Shown in pieces: positions 8,256-18,714 of a stretch of 58,672 nt of DNA (positions are counted from its first letter, which is position 1; each line of letters opens with the position of its first letter). The position numbers and the translations under genes were made by a program. Origin of the DNA: Allobosea lathyri (GTDB taxonomy: Bacteria > Pseudomonadota > Alphaproteobacteria > Rhizobiales > Beijerinckiaceae); assembly GCF_900108245.1 (NCBI RefSeq), contig NZ_FNUY01000020.1:7501-66172 (forward strand). Direction: 5' to 3'. The notes beneath the pieces are model-generated. The model saw nothing but the letters and a program-made list of their open reading frames with translations, was not told the DNA's origin and searched no databases.

Positions 8256-8440
8256 GAGTTCACCCTGTCCGAACGGCGTCCGGCGCCACGCTTTTCGAGC
8301 GCGGCCAGGGCCCGCTTCTGCGCCCGATGATCGAGCGCAATCGACAGGATCAGCCCGCCAAGGATAGCGACTACTGCTGCATATGACGCCAGGATGAAGC
8401 CGGCATGCGGCCCCAGACCGTCTGCAGGGAAGCCGCTCAT
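8252..8440 (-). CDS. ccmD: Haem exporter protein CcmD
   Basis: A 62-residue single-pass membrane protein that helps release holo-CcmE from the CcmABC haem export complex. It has a short polar N terminus, one hydrophobic helix (ILASYAAVVAILGGLILSI), then a basic tail (DHRAQKRALAALEKR), which is the CcmD pattern. Its ATG overlaps the ccmC stop (ATGA) and its stop overlaps the ccmG start. It is easily missed because a longer reading frame runs through the same codons; size, topology and position decide. Confidence 0.88.
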   Translation of the reverse strand: MSGFPADGLGPHAGFILASYAAVVAILGGLILSIALDHRAQKRALAALEKRGAGRRSDRVNS

Positions 8441-9198
8441 GCCGGCACCGCCTGCGCCGCCAGCCTGTCGAGCCGCTCGGCCTCCAGGATCGTCAGTGTC
8501 CGCACCCGCCGGCGCATGATCTCGGCGCGCATCGCGACGAGATGCAGCGCCAGCGCCAGGAAGGTGAAGCCGAGCGCCAGGATCAGCAGCGGCCAGAGCA
8601 TGCTCGGATGGATGCTTGGGCCGCCGACGCGCAGCACCGAGGCCGGCTGGTGCAGCGTATTCCACCAGTCGACCGAAAACTTGATGATCGGAACGTTGAC
8701 GAAGCCGATCAGCGTCAGGATCGCGACCGCGCGGCCAGCGCGGGAGGGTTCGTCGAGCACGCGCCAGAGCGCGATGATGCCGAGATAGATCAGGAACAGT
8801 ACGAGCACCGAAGTCAGCCGCGCATCCCAGACCCAATAGGTGCCCCACATCGGCTTGCCCCAGAAGGCACCGGTCAAAAGGCAGATGAGGGCGAAGCAAG
8901 CGCCGATCGGGGCGGCCGCCTTCTGGGCGACATCGGCCAGCGGATGGCGCCAGACCAGCGTGCCCAGCGCGGATACCGCCATAAGAGTATAGAACATCAA
9001 GGCAAGCCAGGCGGCCGGCACATGCACGAACATGATCCGGATGGTTTCGCCCTGCTGGTAGTCGGCCGGGGCCACGAACCAGGCGAGATAGAGCCCGACA
9101 GCCAGCAGCAGCACCGATACGCCTGCAAGCCAGGGCAGCAGGGCGGCTGAAAAGCGCATGAAGCGCGTCGGATTCGCCAGGTCGATCAGGCTAGCCAT
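8437..9198 (-). CDS. ccmC: Haem exporter permease CcmC
   Basis: A six-helix membrane protein that handles haem and loads it onto CcmE in the periplasm. The tryptophan-rich WWD motif is clear (WGTYWVWDAR, about 118-127). Flanking histidines that can ligate haem are seen at H59 (MFVHVPAAW) and in DWWNTLHQPAS. I chose the ATG at 9198 (MASLIDLANPTRF), the conserved start; an upstream in-frame start at 9240 is possible. It heads the ccmC-D-G unit, away from ccmAB. Confidence 0.94.
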   Translation of the reverse strand: MASLIDLANPTRFMRFSAALLPWLAGVSVLLLAVGLYLAWFVAPADYQQGETIRIMFVHVPAAWLALMFYTLMAVSALGTLVWRHPLADVAQKAAAPIGACFALICLLTGAFWGKPMWGTYWVWDARLTSVLVLFLIYLGIIALWRVLDEPSRAGRAVAILTLIGFVNVPIIKFSVDWWNTLHQPASVLRVGGPSIHPSMLWPLLILALGFTFLALALHLVAMRAEIMRRRVRTLTILEAERLDRLAAQAVPA

Positions 9199-9309
9199 GT
9201 CATCCGCGAAGTCTCGGGGCCGCCGGCGCAGCTTTAGCAACGCGCGCGGCGTCCAGCAATCGGCTTAGAGACGCTGCGACATTGGCGACATTATGCGAGG
9301 AAGCGTCGA

Positions 9310-9552
9310 TCAGCCCTGCTCGCTGGGCGACGATCCGTTCGGGTGGGCCTCGCCGACCACACTGAAATCCTGCGAGCGCACCCCCTCGCCGGCAACATTG
9401 AAGCCGTCGGCGGCAAGGCCGCGCCTCAACAATTCGCGCACTGCGGACGCACGGCTCGGCATCCGCTTGCTGAAACGCCAATCTTCCAGCGCGCGCAACT
9501 CGTCCTGGCTCAACATGATTTGAAGGCGCTCGGGCCTTTCCAGTTCCGCCAT
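9310..9552 (-). CDS. Small ribbon-helix-helix-like protein
   Basis: An 80-residue protein with RLQIMLSQDELRALEDWR followed by RMPSRASAVRELLRRGL. This strand-helix-helix pattern is typical of Arc/MetJ (RHH) DNA-binding proteins and ends in a disordered, polar tail. I chose the ATG at 9552 (MAELERPERLQ); further upstream the frame is not RHH-like. No toxin lies beside it, so it is a lone regulator rather than an obvious antitoxin. It lies between ccmC and ccmB, so the ccm genes are split. Confidence 0.65.
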   Translation of the reverse strand: MAELERPERLQIMLSQDELRALEDWRFSKRMPSRASAVRELLRRGLAADGFNVAGEGVRSQDFSVVGEAHPNGSSPSEQG

Positions 9553-9603
9553 CGCCCAGCCCTGCGTGATTAGTGGAGTGAGTAAGAGCCGTTGTAAGCA
9601 CAT

Positions 9604-9618
9604 TTGACTGATAATCAA
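9604..9618. promoter_or_regulatory. Short inverted repeat in an AT-rich promoter gap
   Basis: TTGACTGATAATCAA has 4-bp arms (TTGA/TCAA) 7 bp apart. It sits in an unusually AT-rich gap upstream of the RHH gene and between two divergent small genes. The spacing is one base too long for an FNR site. It could be the RHH protein's own operator; this is only a guess. Confidence 0.25.
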
Positions 9619-9779
9619 TATTCTATGCCGTTATCGGTTCTTGCGCCGGATTCGGCGGCGCCTCCTTTGGCGTCGTTTCAGTCCCTTACTAACTCATTGA
9701 ATATATTACCATTCCTGGATTGAAAGGTTGCGGTTGAGCCCATCATTGGCTAGCCTCCGGATGAACGCGAGGAGCGACC

Positions 9780-10022
9780 ATGCAGATACAATTGCCGGAT
9801 GAGATCCAGCGCGAGGTCGAAATCGCGATCAGGTCGAAGGCCAGCCAATCCCTGGTGGTTGACGTCTATGCGACTGCCGAGCAAATCAGGCGCAGGCATG
9901 CGATGCCCGAGACCGGCCTCAACGCTCTCGCCGCGACCGTCGCGCGGCTGGCAGCGCAATGCGGCTGCGCCGTCGAACTCGACGGTATGCACTCGAACGA
10001 TCAGATCAAGCAGTCGGCCTGA
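9780..10022 (+). CDS. Conserved-looking small hypothetical protein
   Basis: An 80-residue soluble protein of unknown function. It has an N-terminal helix (DEIQREVEIAIRSKA), a short hydrophobic strand (SLVVDVY) and a helical C-terminal half with two Cys (AAQCGCAVELDG). The start is well supported by GAGGAG shortly before the ATG. It is the only plus-strand gene between ccmC and ccmB and ends 1 bp from the ccmB stop. Nothing links it to cytochrome maturation. Confidence 0.6.
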   Translation: MQIQLPDEIQREVEIAIRSKASQSLVVDVYATAEQIRRRHAMPETGLNALAATVARLAAQCGCAVELDGMHSNDQIKQSA

Positions 10023-10023
10023 T

Positions 10024-10692
10024 TTATTCGGCCTGCCGCAAGGCGACCGCTGCCGCTATCGTCCCGACGACGAGCGCGATGAGCGAAAGCGCACACAGGA
10101 TCAGGAACGGTGTCAGGAACGGAATCGTCCCGCCGATCGCGGCATTCGCCGCCGAAACCCCGAATATCAGCACAGGCACAGTCAACGGCGCGACAAGGAT
10201 CGGCACGATCAGGCCACCGCGGCGCAGGCTGGCTGTCAACGCCGCACCGGCCGCACCGATGAAGCTCAGCGCCGGCGTTCCAACCAGCAGCGTCGCCGAG
10301 ACCGGCAGCATTGCCTCCGCGGGAAGCGCGACGAGCAGCCCGAGCAGAGGCGCAGCCAGCGCCAGCGGCAATCCCGTCGTCAGCCAATGCGCCAGTCCCT
10401 TTGCCAGAACAGCCAGCTCCAAGGGCAGCGCGGACGACCGGATCAGATCGAGTGAGCCGTCATCCTCGTCGCTCTGAAACAGGCGGTCGAGCCCGATCAG
10501 CACCGATAGCAGCGCCCCAAGCCAGAGAATCGCAGGGCCTATCCGCGAGAGCAGGTTGAGATCGGGACCGAGCGCGAAGGGCACCAGCACCACGAGCGTC
10601 AGAAAGAAGACGAGCGCGAGCTCCCCGCCGCCGCCCGCGCGGGTCGCAAGCACAAGATCGCGCTGGAGGATGGCGAGGAAGGCGCGGCTCAC
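10024..10692 (-). CDS. ccmB: Haem exporter permease CcmB
   Basis: The membrane subunit (222 residues, six hydrophobic segments) of the CcmAB ABC transporter, which drives release of haem-loaded CcmE. The N-terminal RDLVLATRAGGGGELALVFF and the FQSDEDDGSLDLI stretch are diagnostic for CcmB. The start is a GTG at 10692 that overlaps the ccmA stop (GTGA), giving the normal length; the longer open frame upstream is ccmA read out of frame. Confidence 0.93.
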   Translation of the reverse strand: MSRAFLAILQRDLVLATRAGGGGELALVFFLTLVVLVPFALGPDLNLLSRIGPAILWLGALLSVLIGLDRLFQSDEDDGSLDLIRSSALPLELAVLAKGLAHWLTTGLPLALAAPLLGLLVALPAEAMLPVSATLLVGTPALSFIGAAGAALTASLRRGGLIVPILVAPLTVPVLIFGVSAANAAIGGTIPFLTPFLILCALSLIALVVGTIAAAVALRQAE

Positions 10693-11309
10693 GGCCCGAT
10701 CCTCACCTCGGTGGCGCCATCGAGCCCAAGCGGGCCATGCGTCGCGGCCAGGATCGCGCCGCCTTCGCCCAGATGCGCCTCCATCAACCCGGTCAGCATC
10801 GCCTGCGCCGAAATATCCAGCGCCGACATCGGCTCGTCGAGCAGCCAGAACGGCCGCCGGGATACCAGCAACCGCGCCAGTGCAACGCGACGGCGCTGGC
10901 CCGCCGAGAGATAGCCGACCGGCAGCTCCGCAATATGGGCCAGCCCGACGCGCTCCAGCGCCGCGTCGGCCGGCAGGGCGGCATCGCCGAGCAGCGCCTG
11001 CGCGAAGTCGAGATTTTCGCGCGCGCTCAGACTCGTCTTCAACCCGTCGCGATGGCCGACGAGATGGATCAGCTCTTGGAGCGGCGCATCGTCGGCGCCT
11101 TCGATTCGCAAGACACCCGCCTCCGGCCGCAGCCGCCCGCACAGCATCGCGATCAGGCTCGACTTACCGGCACCGTTGCGGCCGGTGAGCGCGATCGCTT
11201 CGCCATTGCCGAGGCGGAAGCCTACATCTTCGAAAATCAGCCTTCCGCCGCGACGACAGGCGAGGTTTTCCACGCTGAGCGTCCGTTTCGGGAATGAGAA
11301 TTGCGTCAA
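10689..11309 (-). CDS. ccmA: Haem exporter ATPase CcmA
   Basis: The ATP-binding subunit of the CcmAB complex. It contains Walker A (GRNGAGKSS), the ABC signature (LSAGQRRRVALARLL) and Walker B (FWLLDEPMSALD). The start is uncertain. A TTG at 11309 follows a GAGG stretch and gives 206 residues, the family length. A GTG further in, or upstream starts to 11399, are alternatives. It is divergent from acnA and overlaps ccmB by 4 bp. Confidence 0.92.
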   Translation of the reverse strand: MTQFSFPKRTLSVENLACRRGGRLIFEDVGFRLGNGEAIALTGRNGAGKSSLIAMLCGRLRPEAGVLRIEGADDAPLQELIHLVGHRDGLKTSLSARENLDFAQALLGDAALPADAALERVGLAHIAELPVGYLSAGQRRRVALARLLVSRRPFWLLDEPMSALDISAQAMLTGLMEAHLGEGGAILAATHGPLGLDGATEVRIGP

Positions 11310-11527
11310 GACCTCAGCGCCACCAACGTATCCGACCCTATTTCGTTCATGTAGCGCGCTTCTTGGAATTGCTCTATAGAACCCGTGGCTACGCCGCACG
11401 CCGATCCGGCGCGGGGCTCGGGCACTCCCGAGGCGGCGCGCGCGTCATGCGCATTAGGCCTTCGATCCGGCACCTCCGCAAGGTTCGTCCGGGTCGCGAC
11501 CGCAACCCCTTGATCAGGATCGCCCGC

Positions 11528-14230
<2,703 letters not shown>

Positions 14231-14233
14231 TTG

Positions 14234-14380
14234 TCCTCTCCCCTCCGGGGGAGAAGGTGGCAGTGCGAAGCACTGACGGATGAGGGAAGAGCCGCTTACG
14301 CTGGCCAGCCCTCATCCAGCCCATCCGTCCCTCATCCGACCCGGCTGCCCCGGGTCACCTTCTCCCCCGAGGGGAGAAGG
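14234..14380. repeat. Palindromic intergenic repeat element
   Basis: The 296-bp gap after acnA holds a nested inverted repeat. The outer arms at about 14235-14259 and 14356-14380 are near-perfect complements (CTCTCCCCTCCGGGGGAGAA against TTCTCCCCCGAGGGGAGAAG). Inner arms are built on GATGAGGG / CCCTCATC. A third partial copy of the outer arm follows at about 14398. This is the REP/RIME-like type common between genes in rhizobia. It could also act as the acnA terminator, although it lacks a T run. Confidence 0.65.
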
Positions 14381-14526
14381 TTAGGGAGCTGATGGTTGTC
14401 CTCTCCCGCCCCGAGGTGTAAGGGGGCGTCACAGTCATCCTCGGCGGGGGGCTTGGGGCAGGCGCGGGGTATCCCCTGCGCCCGGATGTCATCCGCCTTC
14501 CTTGCATCCAAGACGGGAGCACCCGC

Positions 14527-14808
14527 ATGTCCGCTACGTTTGAGACGGTCGCCGGAATCATTTCGGAGACCTGCGATATTCCGCGCGAGAAGATCACGCC
14601 CCAGAGCCATGCCATCGACGATCTCGGCATCGATTCCCTGGCTTTCCTCGACATCGCCTTCGCGATCGACAAGGCCTTCGGCATCAAGCTTCCGCTCGAG
14701 CAATGGACGCAGGAAGTCAACGAAGGCAAGGCGCCGGCCGAGCAGTATTTCGTGCTCGAGAACCTGTGCAAGCGCATCGACGACCTGGTCGCCGCCAAGA
14801 AGGCCTGA
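14527..14808 (+). CDS. acpXL: Acyl carrier protein AcpXL
   Basis: The specialised acyl carrier protein (93 residues) on which the C28 hydroxy acid of rhizobial lipid A is built. The phosphopantetheine serine is S37 in the DSL motif of DDLGIDSLAFLDIAF. The C-terminal EQWTQEVN and the length above that of ordinary AcpP (about 78) match AcpXL. It heads the very-long-chain fatty acid block. The 3' end is duplicated: a 15-bp segment covering the last codons and stop (14797-14811) is repeated at 14812-14826. Confidence 0.92.
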   Translation: MSATFETVAGIISETCDIPREKITPQSHAIDDLGIDSLAFLDIAFAIDKAFGIKLPLEQWTQEVNEGKAPAEQYFVLENLCKRIDDLVAAKKA

Positions 14809-14826
14809 CGCGAGAAGGCCTGACGA
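14797..14826. repeat. 15-bp tandem duplication over the acpXL stop codon
   Basis: AAGAAGGCCTGACGC is followed at once by GAGAAGGCCTGACGA (13 of 15 matches). The first copy contains the acpXL stop, so the protein is not lengthened. It resembles other short tandem duplications at gene edges in this window. Confidence 0.7.
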
Positions 14827-14963
14827 CCTAGCAGGCCTTCGCTGAGCCCGGCCTTGAGCCGGGCACACTCTCCCGATAGAGCATAAGCACGCGACGTGGG
14901 GACGTGAGATCCGCGCCGCGTCCGCGCGCCGTTCCGGTCGCGCCTGACATGGCCAAGGATCGC

Positions 14964-15434
14964 ATGCGCCTCGAATATTTCGACATGATCGACACGGTCG
15001 TCGCGTTCGAACCTTCGGAAAAGCGCATCGTCACGCGCTCGACCGTCCCTTCGGCGACGGCAAGCCCGGTCTTCGAAGGACATTTCCCCGGCCACCCGCT
15101 GGTGCCCGGCGTCCTGCTCACCGAAACCATGGCGCAGGCCTCCGGCTATCTGCTGCTCGGGCTGAACGGCCTGACCCAGATGCCCTTCCTGATGACGGTC
15201 GACAAGGCGCGCTTCCGCACCTTCGTCGAGCCTGATGCCGTCCTCGATGTCACGGCCGAACTTGTTATCGAAGGCTCTGGCTATGCCGCGACCAAGGCGA
15301 AGATCACCATCGCAGGCAAGCCGATCTGCGATGCGGAGCTGCGCTTTCGATTGATGCCCTTCCCCGCCGACATGCGCGTACTGATGGAAGGCCGCATCGC
15401 CGCCATCGGCCTGAAGCCGGAGCCTGCCCGATGA
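14964..15434 (+). CDS. 3-hydroxyacyl-ACP dehydratase, FabZ-like (lipid A VLCFA)
   Basis: A hot-dog-fold dehydratase (about 156 residues) that removes water from 3-hydroxyacyl-AcpXL in each elongation round. The FabZ active site is intact: H40 in FEGHFPGHPLVPG and E54 in LLTETMAQ. The ATG at 14964 has AAGGAT in good position and begins MRLEYFDMID, like rhizobial members; an ATG at 14949 is the alternative. The gene overlaps the next ketosynthase gene by 4 bp (ATGA). Confidence 0.88.
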   Translation: MRLEYFDMIDTVVAFEPSEKRIVTRSTVPSATASPVFEGHFPGHPLVPGVLLTETMAQASGYLLLGLNGLTQMPFLMTVDKARFRTFVEPDAVLDVTAELVIEGSGYAATKAKITIAGKPICDAELRFRLMPFPADMRVLMEGRIAAIGLKPEPAR

Positions 15435-16561
15435 GCCTACGCGACGTCGTCATCACCGGAATAGGCCTTGCTTCGAGCCTCGGCGAAGGCGCCGATGTCC
15501 ACGCACAGGCGCTTGGCGCGGGCACAGCCCCCAATGTCGATGCCACGAGCTTCGCGCCCTACCCGGTTCATCCGCTGAAGCCGCTTGAACTCGACCGCCA
15601 GATTCCGAAGAAGTCCGATCAGCGCCAGATGGAGCCTTGGCAGCGTATCGGCGTCTACACCGCCGGCCTGGCGCTCGACGATGCCGGTCTGAAGGACGAT
15701 GCCGAGGCCAAGAGCGTGCTGCAGGTCATCGTCGCTGCAGGTGGCGGCGAGCGCGACCACGCCGTCGACGGCGCTATCCTGACGGGCCTGCGTGGCGCCA
15801 ATGCGCCCGGCTCCTATCTGAACGAGCGGCTGATGGGCGATCTGCGCCCCACGCTTTTCCTGGCGCAGCTTTCGAATCTGCTCGCCGGCAACATCGCCAT
15901 AGTCCACGGCGTCACCGGGGCATCGCGCACCTTCATGGGCGAGGAACAAGCCGGCGTCGACGCGATCCGCACGGCCCATGCCCGCATCGCGGCCGGCCAG
16001 GCCGAGGTCATGCTGGTGGGCGGCGCCTATAACGCCGAGCGCCGCGACATGCTGCTGTTGCTCGAACTCGGCGGCTATCTGCGCAAGGGCGAATTTGCGC
16101 CGGTCTTTGCGCGCGAAGCTGCGCCGGGCGCCATCACCGGCAGTGCCGGGGCATTCCTCGTGCTCGAAGCGGCCGATCGTGCCGCCTCGCGCGGGGCAAA
16201 AATCCATGCGAAACTGACCCATGTCGGCGCAACCCGCTCAAGGCGCCAGCCCGGCACGGTCGAGGCGGCCTTGCGCGGCCTCATCTCCGGCTTTGGCCCG
16301 ATTGATTCCGGTGCCCTGGCAGTCTCGGCTGCGACAGGCGCTGCAGGCATCACTGCCGAAGAGGCAAGCGCCATAGCCACGCTGCCCCAAGTCAAAAGCG
16401 TTGCGACAGGCGATCTCGTCGGCCATGCCGTGGAAGCGGCGTTCCCGGTTTCGGTCGCGCTGGCTGCCGCCGCCATCGCAAACGGGCAGGCAAACGAGGC
16501 AATCGTCACGGGCGCCGGGCATTGGCGCGGCGAAGGCGCAGCGCGGCTGGTGAAGGCGTGA
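15431..16561 (+). CDS. Ketosynthase-like protein lacking the catalytic Cys (FabF2XL type)
   Basis: A thiolase-fold, beta-ketoacyl-ACP synthase-like protein (376 residues). The N terminus (DVVITGIGLASSLGEG) and the overall pattern are FabF-like. Where active enzymes have the nucleophile (TACSSG), this one reads RTFMGEE, with Met169 in the Cys position. The first catalytic His (NAHGT) is also missing, while a late His (DLVGHAVEAAF) remains. It is therefore unlikely to condense acyl chains alone. Its position directly before a complete ketosynthase suggests a KS-beta/chain-length-factor partner. Rhizobial lipid A clusters also carry two FabF genes. Confidence 0.87.
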   Translation: MSLRDVVITGIGLASSLGEGADVHAQALGAGTAPNVDATSFAPYPVHPLKPLELDRQIPKKSDQRQMEPWQRIGVYTAGLALDDAGLKDDAEAKSVLQVIVAAGGGERDHAVDGAILTGLRGANAPGSYLNERLMGDLRPTLFLAQLSNLLAGNIAIVHGVTGASRTFMGEEQAGVDAIRTAHARIAAGQAEVMLVGGAYNAERRDMLLLLELGGYLRKGEFAPVFAREAAPGAITGSAGAFLVLEAADRAASRGAKIHAKLTHVGATRSRRQPGTVEAALRGLISGFGPIDSGALAVSAATGAAGITAEEASAIATLPQVKSVATGDLVGHAVEAAFPVSVALAAAAIANGQANEAIVTGAGHWRGEGAARLVKA

Positions 16562-16571
16562 GGATCAGTCG

Positions 16572-17903
16572 ATGAGCACCAAGAACCAGACATCACCGAA
16601 CCAGACATCACCCCATCGCGACGCCAAACCCCATCGCGACGCAAAAGGCCGCCCGGTCGTCGCGGTCACAGGGCTGGGCATCGTCACCTCGCTCGGACAG
16701 GGCAAGGAGGCCAATTGGGAAGCCTTGACCGCTGGCCGGTCCGGCATCCACAAAATCGAGCGCTTCGCGACCGAAGGCCTGCGCACGACGATCGGCGGAA
16801 CCGTCGATTTCCTGTTCGATGGTCCGTTCACTGCCCCGCAGCTCTCGGAGAAGCTCGCAACGCTTGCGGCCGAAGAGGCCGTGGGCCAGAGCGGGCTTGG
16901 CCAGCCCGGCGATTTCCCGGGCGAACTCTTCATGGCGGTCCCCCCCGTCGAGATGGAGTGGCCCCAGAAGCAGGAACTCGCCGCGGCCATTGATGGCGAT
17001 GTCGATTATGACGGCCTGCTGCGCGCGGCTGCCTCGCAGAAATTCACGGCAATGCACGAACTTTTCCTGTTCGGTGCCGTCGCCGACCATATCGCCGATG
17101 CCTTCGGCACGAAGGGTTCGCCGATCTCGCTCTCGACAGCCTGCTCGTCGGGTGCGACCGCAATCCAGATGGGCGTCGAGGCGATCCGGCGCGGCGATAC
17201 CCAGGCCGCGCTCTGCATCGGCACCGACGGCTCGATCCATGCCGAGGCGCTGATCCGCTTCTCGCTACTGTCGGCCCTTTCCACCCAGAACGATCCGCCG
17301 GAGGGCGCCGCCAAGCCGTTCTCCAAGAACCGCGATGGCTTCGTCATGGGCGAAGGCGCCGGCGCGCTGGTGCTCGAGGACTACGACCACGCTCTGGCGC
17401 GCGGCGCGACCATTCTCGGCATTGTCGCCGGTTGCGGCGAACGTGGCGACGGCTTTCACCGCACCCGCTCGAGCCCCGACGGCAAGCCGGCGATCCTCGC
17501 CATGCGGGACGCGCTCGACGATGCCGGCCTGAAGCCCGATGACGTCGACTACATCAACGCCCACGGCACATCGACGCCGGAAAACGACAAGATGGAGGCG
17601 ATGAGCTGCGCCGCCGTCTTCGGCGAGCGCATGGCGACCCTGCCGATCTCCTCCAACAAGTCGATGCTCGGCCATACGCTGACCGCGGCCGGCGCGGTCG
17701 AGGCCGTGATCTCCTTCATGACCATCGCCAACGGCCGGATACCGCCAACGATCAACTACACCAATCCCGATCCGGCTATCGTGCTCGACGTCGTGCCCAA
17801 TACCGCCCGCGACGCTAAGGTCCGCACCGTGATCTCCAATTCCTTCGGGTTCGGCGGCCAGAACACCTCGCTCGTCCTGACCGCGGAGCCCGCCCGGGCA
17901 TGA
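16572..17903 (+). CDS. Beta-ketoacyl-ACP synthase (FabF1XL type)
   Basis: A complete KAS II-like condensing enzyme (443 residues) with the full triad: C191 (STACSSG), H331 (NAHGTSTPEND) and H368 (SNKSMLGHTLTAAG). It should extend acyl-AcpXL with malonyl units. An AGGA lies 6 bp before the ATG, which follows the upstream partner by 10 bp. The first 25 residues are a low-complexity tail made of two tandem peptide duplications (NQTSP twice, HRDAK twice) ahead of the true domain start (RPVVAVTGLGIVTS). The stop overlaps the next gene by 4 bp. Confidence 0.92.
   Translation: MSTKNQTSPNQTSPHRDAKPHRDAKGRPVVAVTGLGIVTSLGQGKEANWEALTAGRSGIHKIERFATEGLRTTIGGTVDFLFDGPFTAPQLSEKLATLAAEEAVGQSGLGQPGDFPGELFMAVPPVEMEWPQKQELAAAIDGDVDYDGLLRAAASQKFTAMHELFLFGAVADHIADAFGTKGSPISLSTACSSGATAIQMGVEAIRRGDTQAALCIGTDGSIHAEALIRFSLLSALSTQNDPPEGAAKPFSKNRDGFVMGEGAGALVLEDYDHALARGATILGIVAGCGERGDGFHRTRSSPDGKPAILAMRDALDDAGLKPDDVDYINAHGTSTPENDKMEAMSCAAVFGERMATLPISSNKSMLGHTLTAAGAVEAVISFMTIANGRIPPTINYTNPDPAIVLDVVPNTARDAKVRTVISNSFGFGGQNTSLVLTAEPARA
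16583..16645. repeat. In-frame 15-bp and 18-bp tandem duplications
   Basis: GAACCAGACATCACC occurs twice in tandem (16583-16597, 16598-16612), followed by two nearly identical 18-bp units starting CATCGCGACGC (16614, 16632). Both lengths are multiples of three and add codons to the N-terminal tail of the ketosynthase without breaking the frame. Confidence 0.8.
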
Positions 17904-18646
17904 CGCGCATTCTCGTTACAGGCGGCGCAAAGGGCGTCGGCGCGGCGATCGTGCGCGCACTCGCGGCCGCCGGCCACGATGTCGATTTCACCTATCGTTC
18001 ATCGTCAGAGCGGGCCCTGGCGCTGGCAGGCGAGATCGGCGCGGCCCATCCGGGACGTACTGTCACCGCCTTGCCGCTCGATCTCTCCGACAAGGCCGCG
18101 CTCGACGCTTTCTGCGAGGAGCGCGAGGGCGAAAGCTATTTCGGCCTCGTCCACAATGCCGGCCAGCCCTATGATTCGCTGGCCGCGATGATCGTGCAGG
18201 ACAAGGCGGAAGCCGCGATGCAGGTCAATTTCTGGGCCTTCACCCGCCTCGCCAAGAGCCTGATGCGGAGCATGATCCGCGCCAAAACCGGCCGCATCGT
18301 CGCGATCGGCTCGGTTGCGGCGTTGCGCGGCAATCCCGGCAACGCGGCTTATGCCGCCTCCAAGGGCGCGCTGATCTCCTACGCCAAGACGCTCGCAGTC
18401 GAGACTGGCAAGCGCGGCGTCACCGTCAACATCATCGCGCCCGGCTTCGTCGATACCGACATGATGGCGCCCTACGCCGCCTATCGCGACAAGATGCAGC
18501 CCCAGATCCCTGCCGGCCGTTTCGCCAGGCCCGAGGAGGTCGCGGGTCTCGCCGCCTTCCTGATGAGCGGGCCCGCCGCCTACATCACGGGCACGGTGAT
18601 CCCGATCGACGGTGGCGTGACCGCGCAGCTGGGCGTCCATCGCTGA
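17900..18646 (+). CDS. 3-oxoacyl-ACP reductase-like SDR
   Basis: A short-chain dehydrogenase/reductase (248 residues) with the FabG pattern: N-terminal nucleotide-binding TGGAKGVG, catalytic S138, Y151 and K155 (YAASK), and the C-terminal GTVIPIDGG. The likely job is NADPH-dependent reduction of 3-oxoacyl-AcpXL, completing the elongation cycle with the neighbouring dehydratase and ketosynthases. The ATG overlaps the fabF1 stop (ATGA), which ties it to the cluster. It could serve other acyl carriers too. Confidence 0.85.
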   Translation: MTRILVTGGAKGVGAAIVRALAAAGHDVDFTYRSSSERALALAGEIGAAHPGRTVTALPLDLSDKAALDAFCEEREGESYFGLVHNAGQPYDSLAAMIVQDKAEAAMQVNFWAFTRLAKSLMRSMIRAKTGRIVAIGSVAALRGNPGNAAYAASKGALISYAKTLAVETGKRGVTVNIIAPGFVDTDMMAPYAAYRDKMQPQIPAGRFARPEEVAGLAAFLMSGPAAYITGTVIPIDGGVTAQLGVHR

Positions 18647-18714
18647 TATCGACCCGGCGGCGCCGATGTGCTAGGTTCACAATGAACCGCAGCGCACCGC
18701 CAAGGATTCAAACC

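Noticed and set aside
9604..9618. An FNR/FixK-type site upstream of the RHH gene near ccm
   Set aside because: TTGACTGATAATCAA has a 7-bp centre between TTGA and TCAA; the FNR/FixK site needs 6. It was kept only as a low-confidence inverted repeat.
14231..14526. A CRISPR-like or mobile-element signature after acnA
   Set aside because: The repeats are inverted arms of a palindromic element, not regularly spaced direct repeats, and there is no transposase or cas gene.
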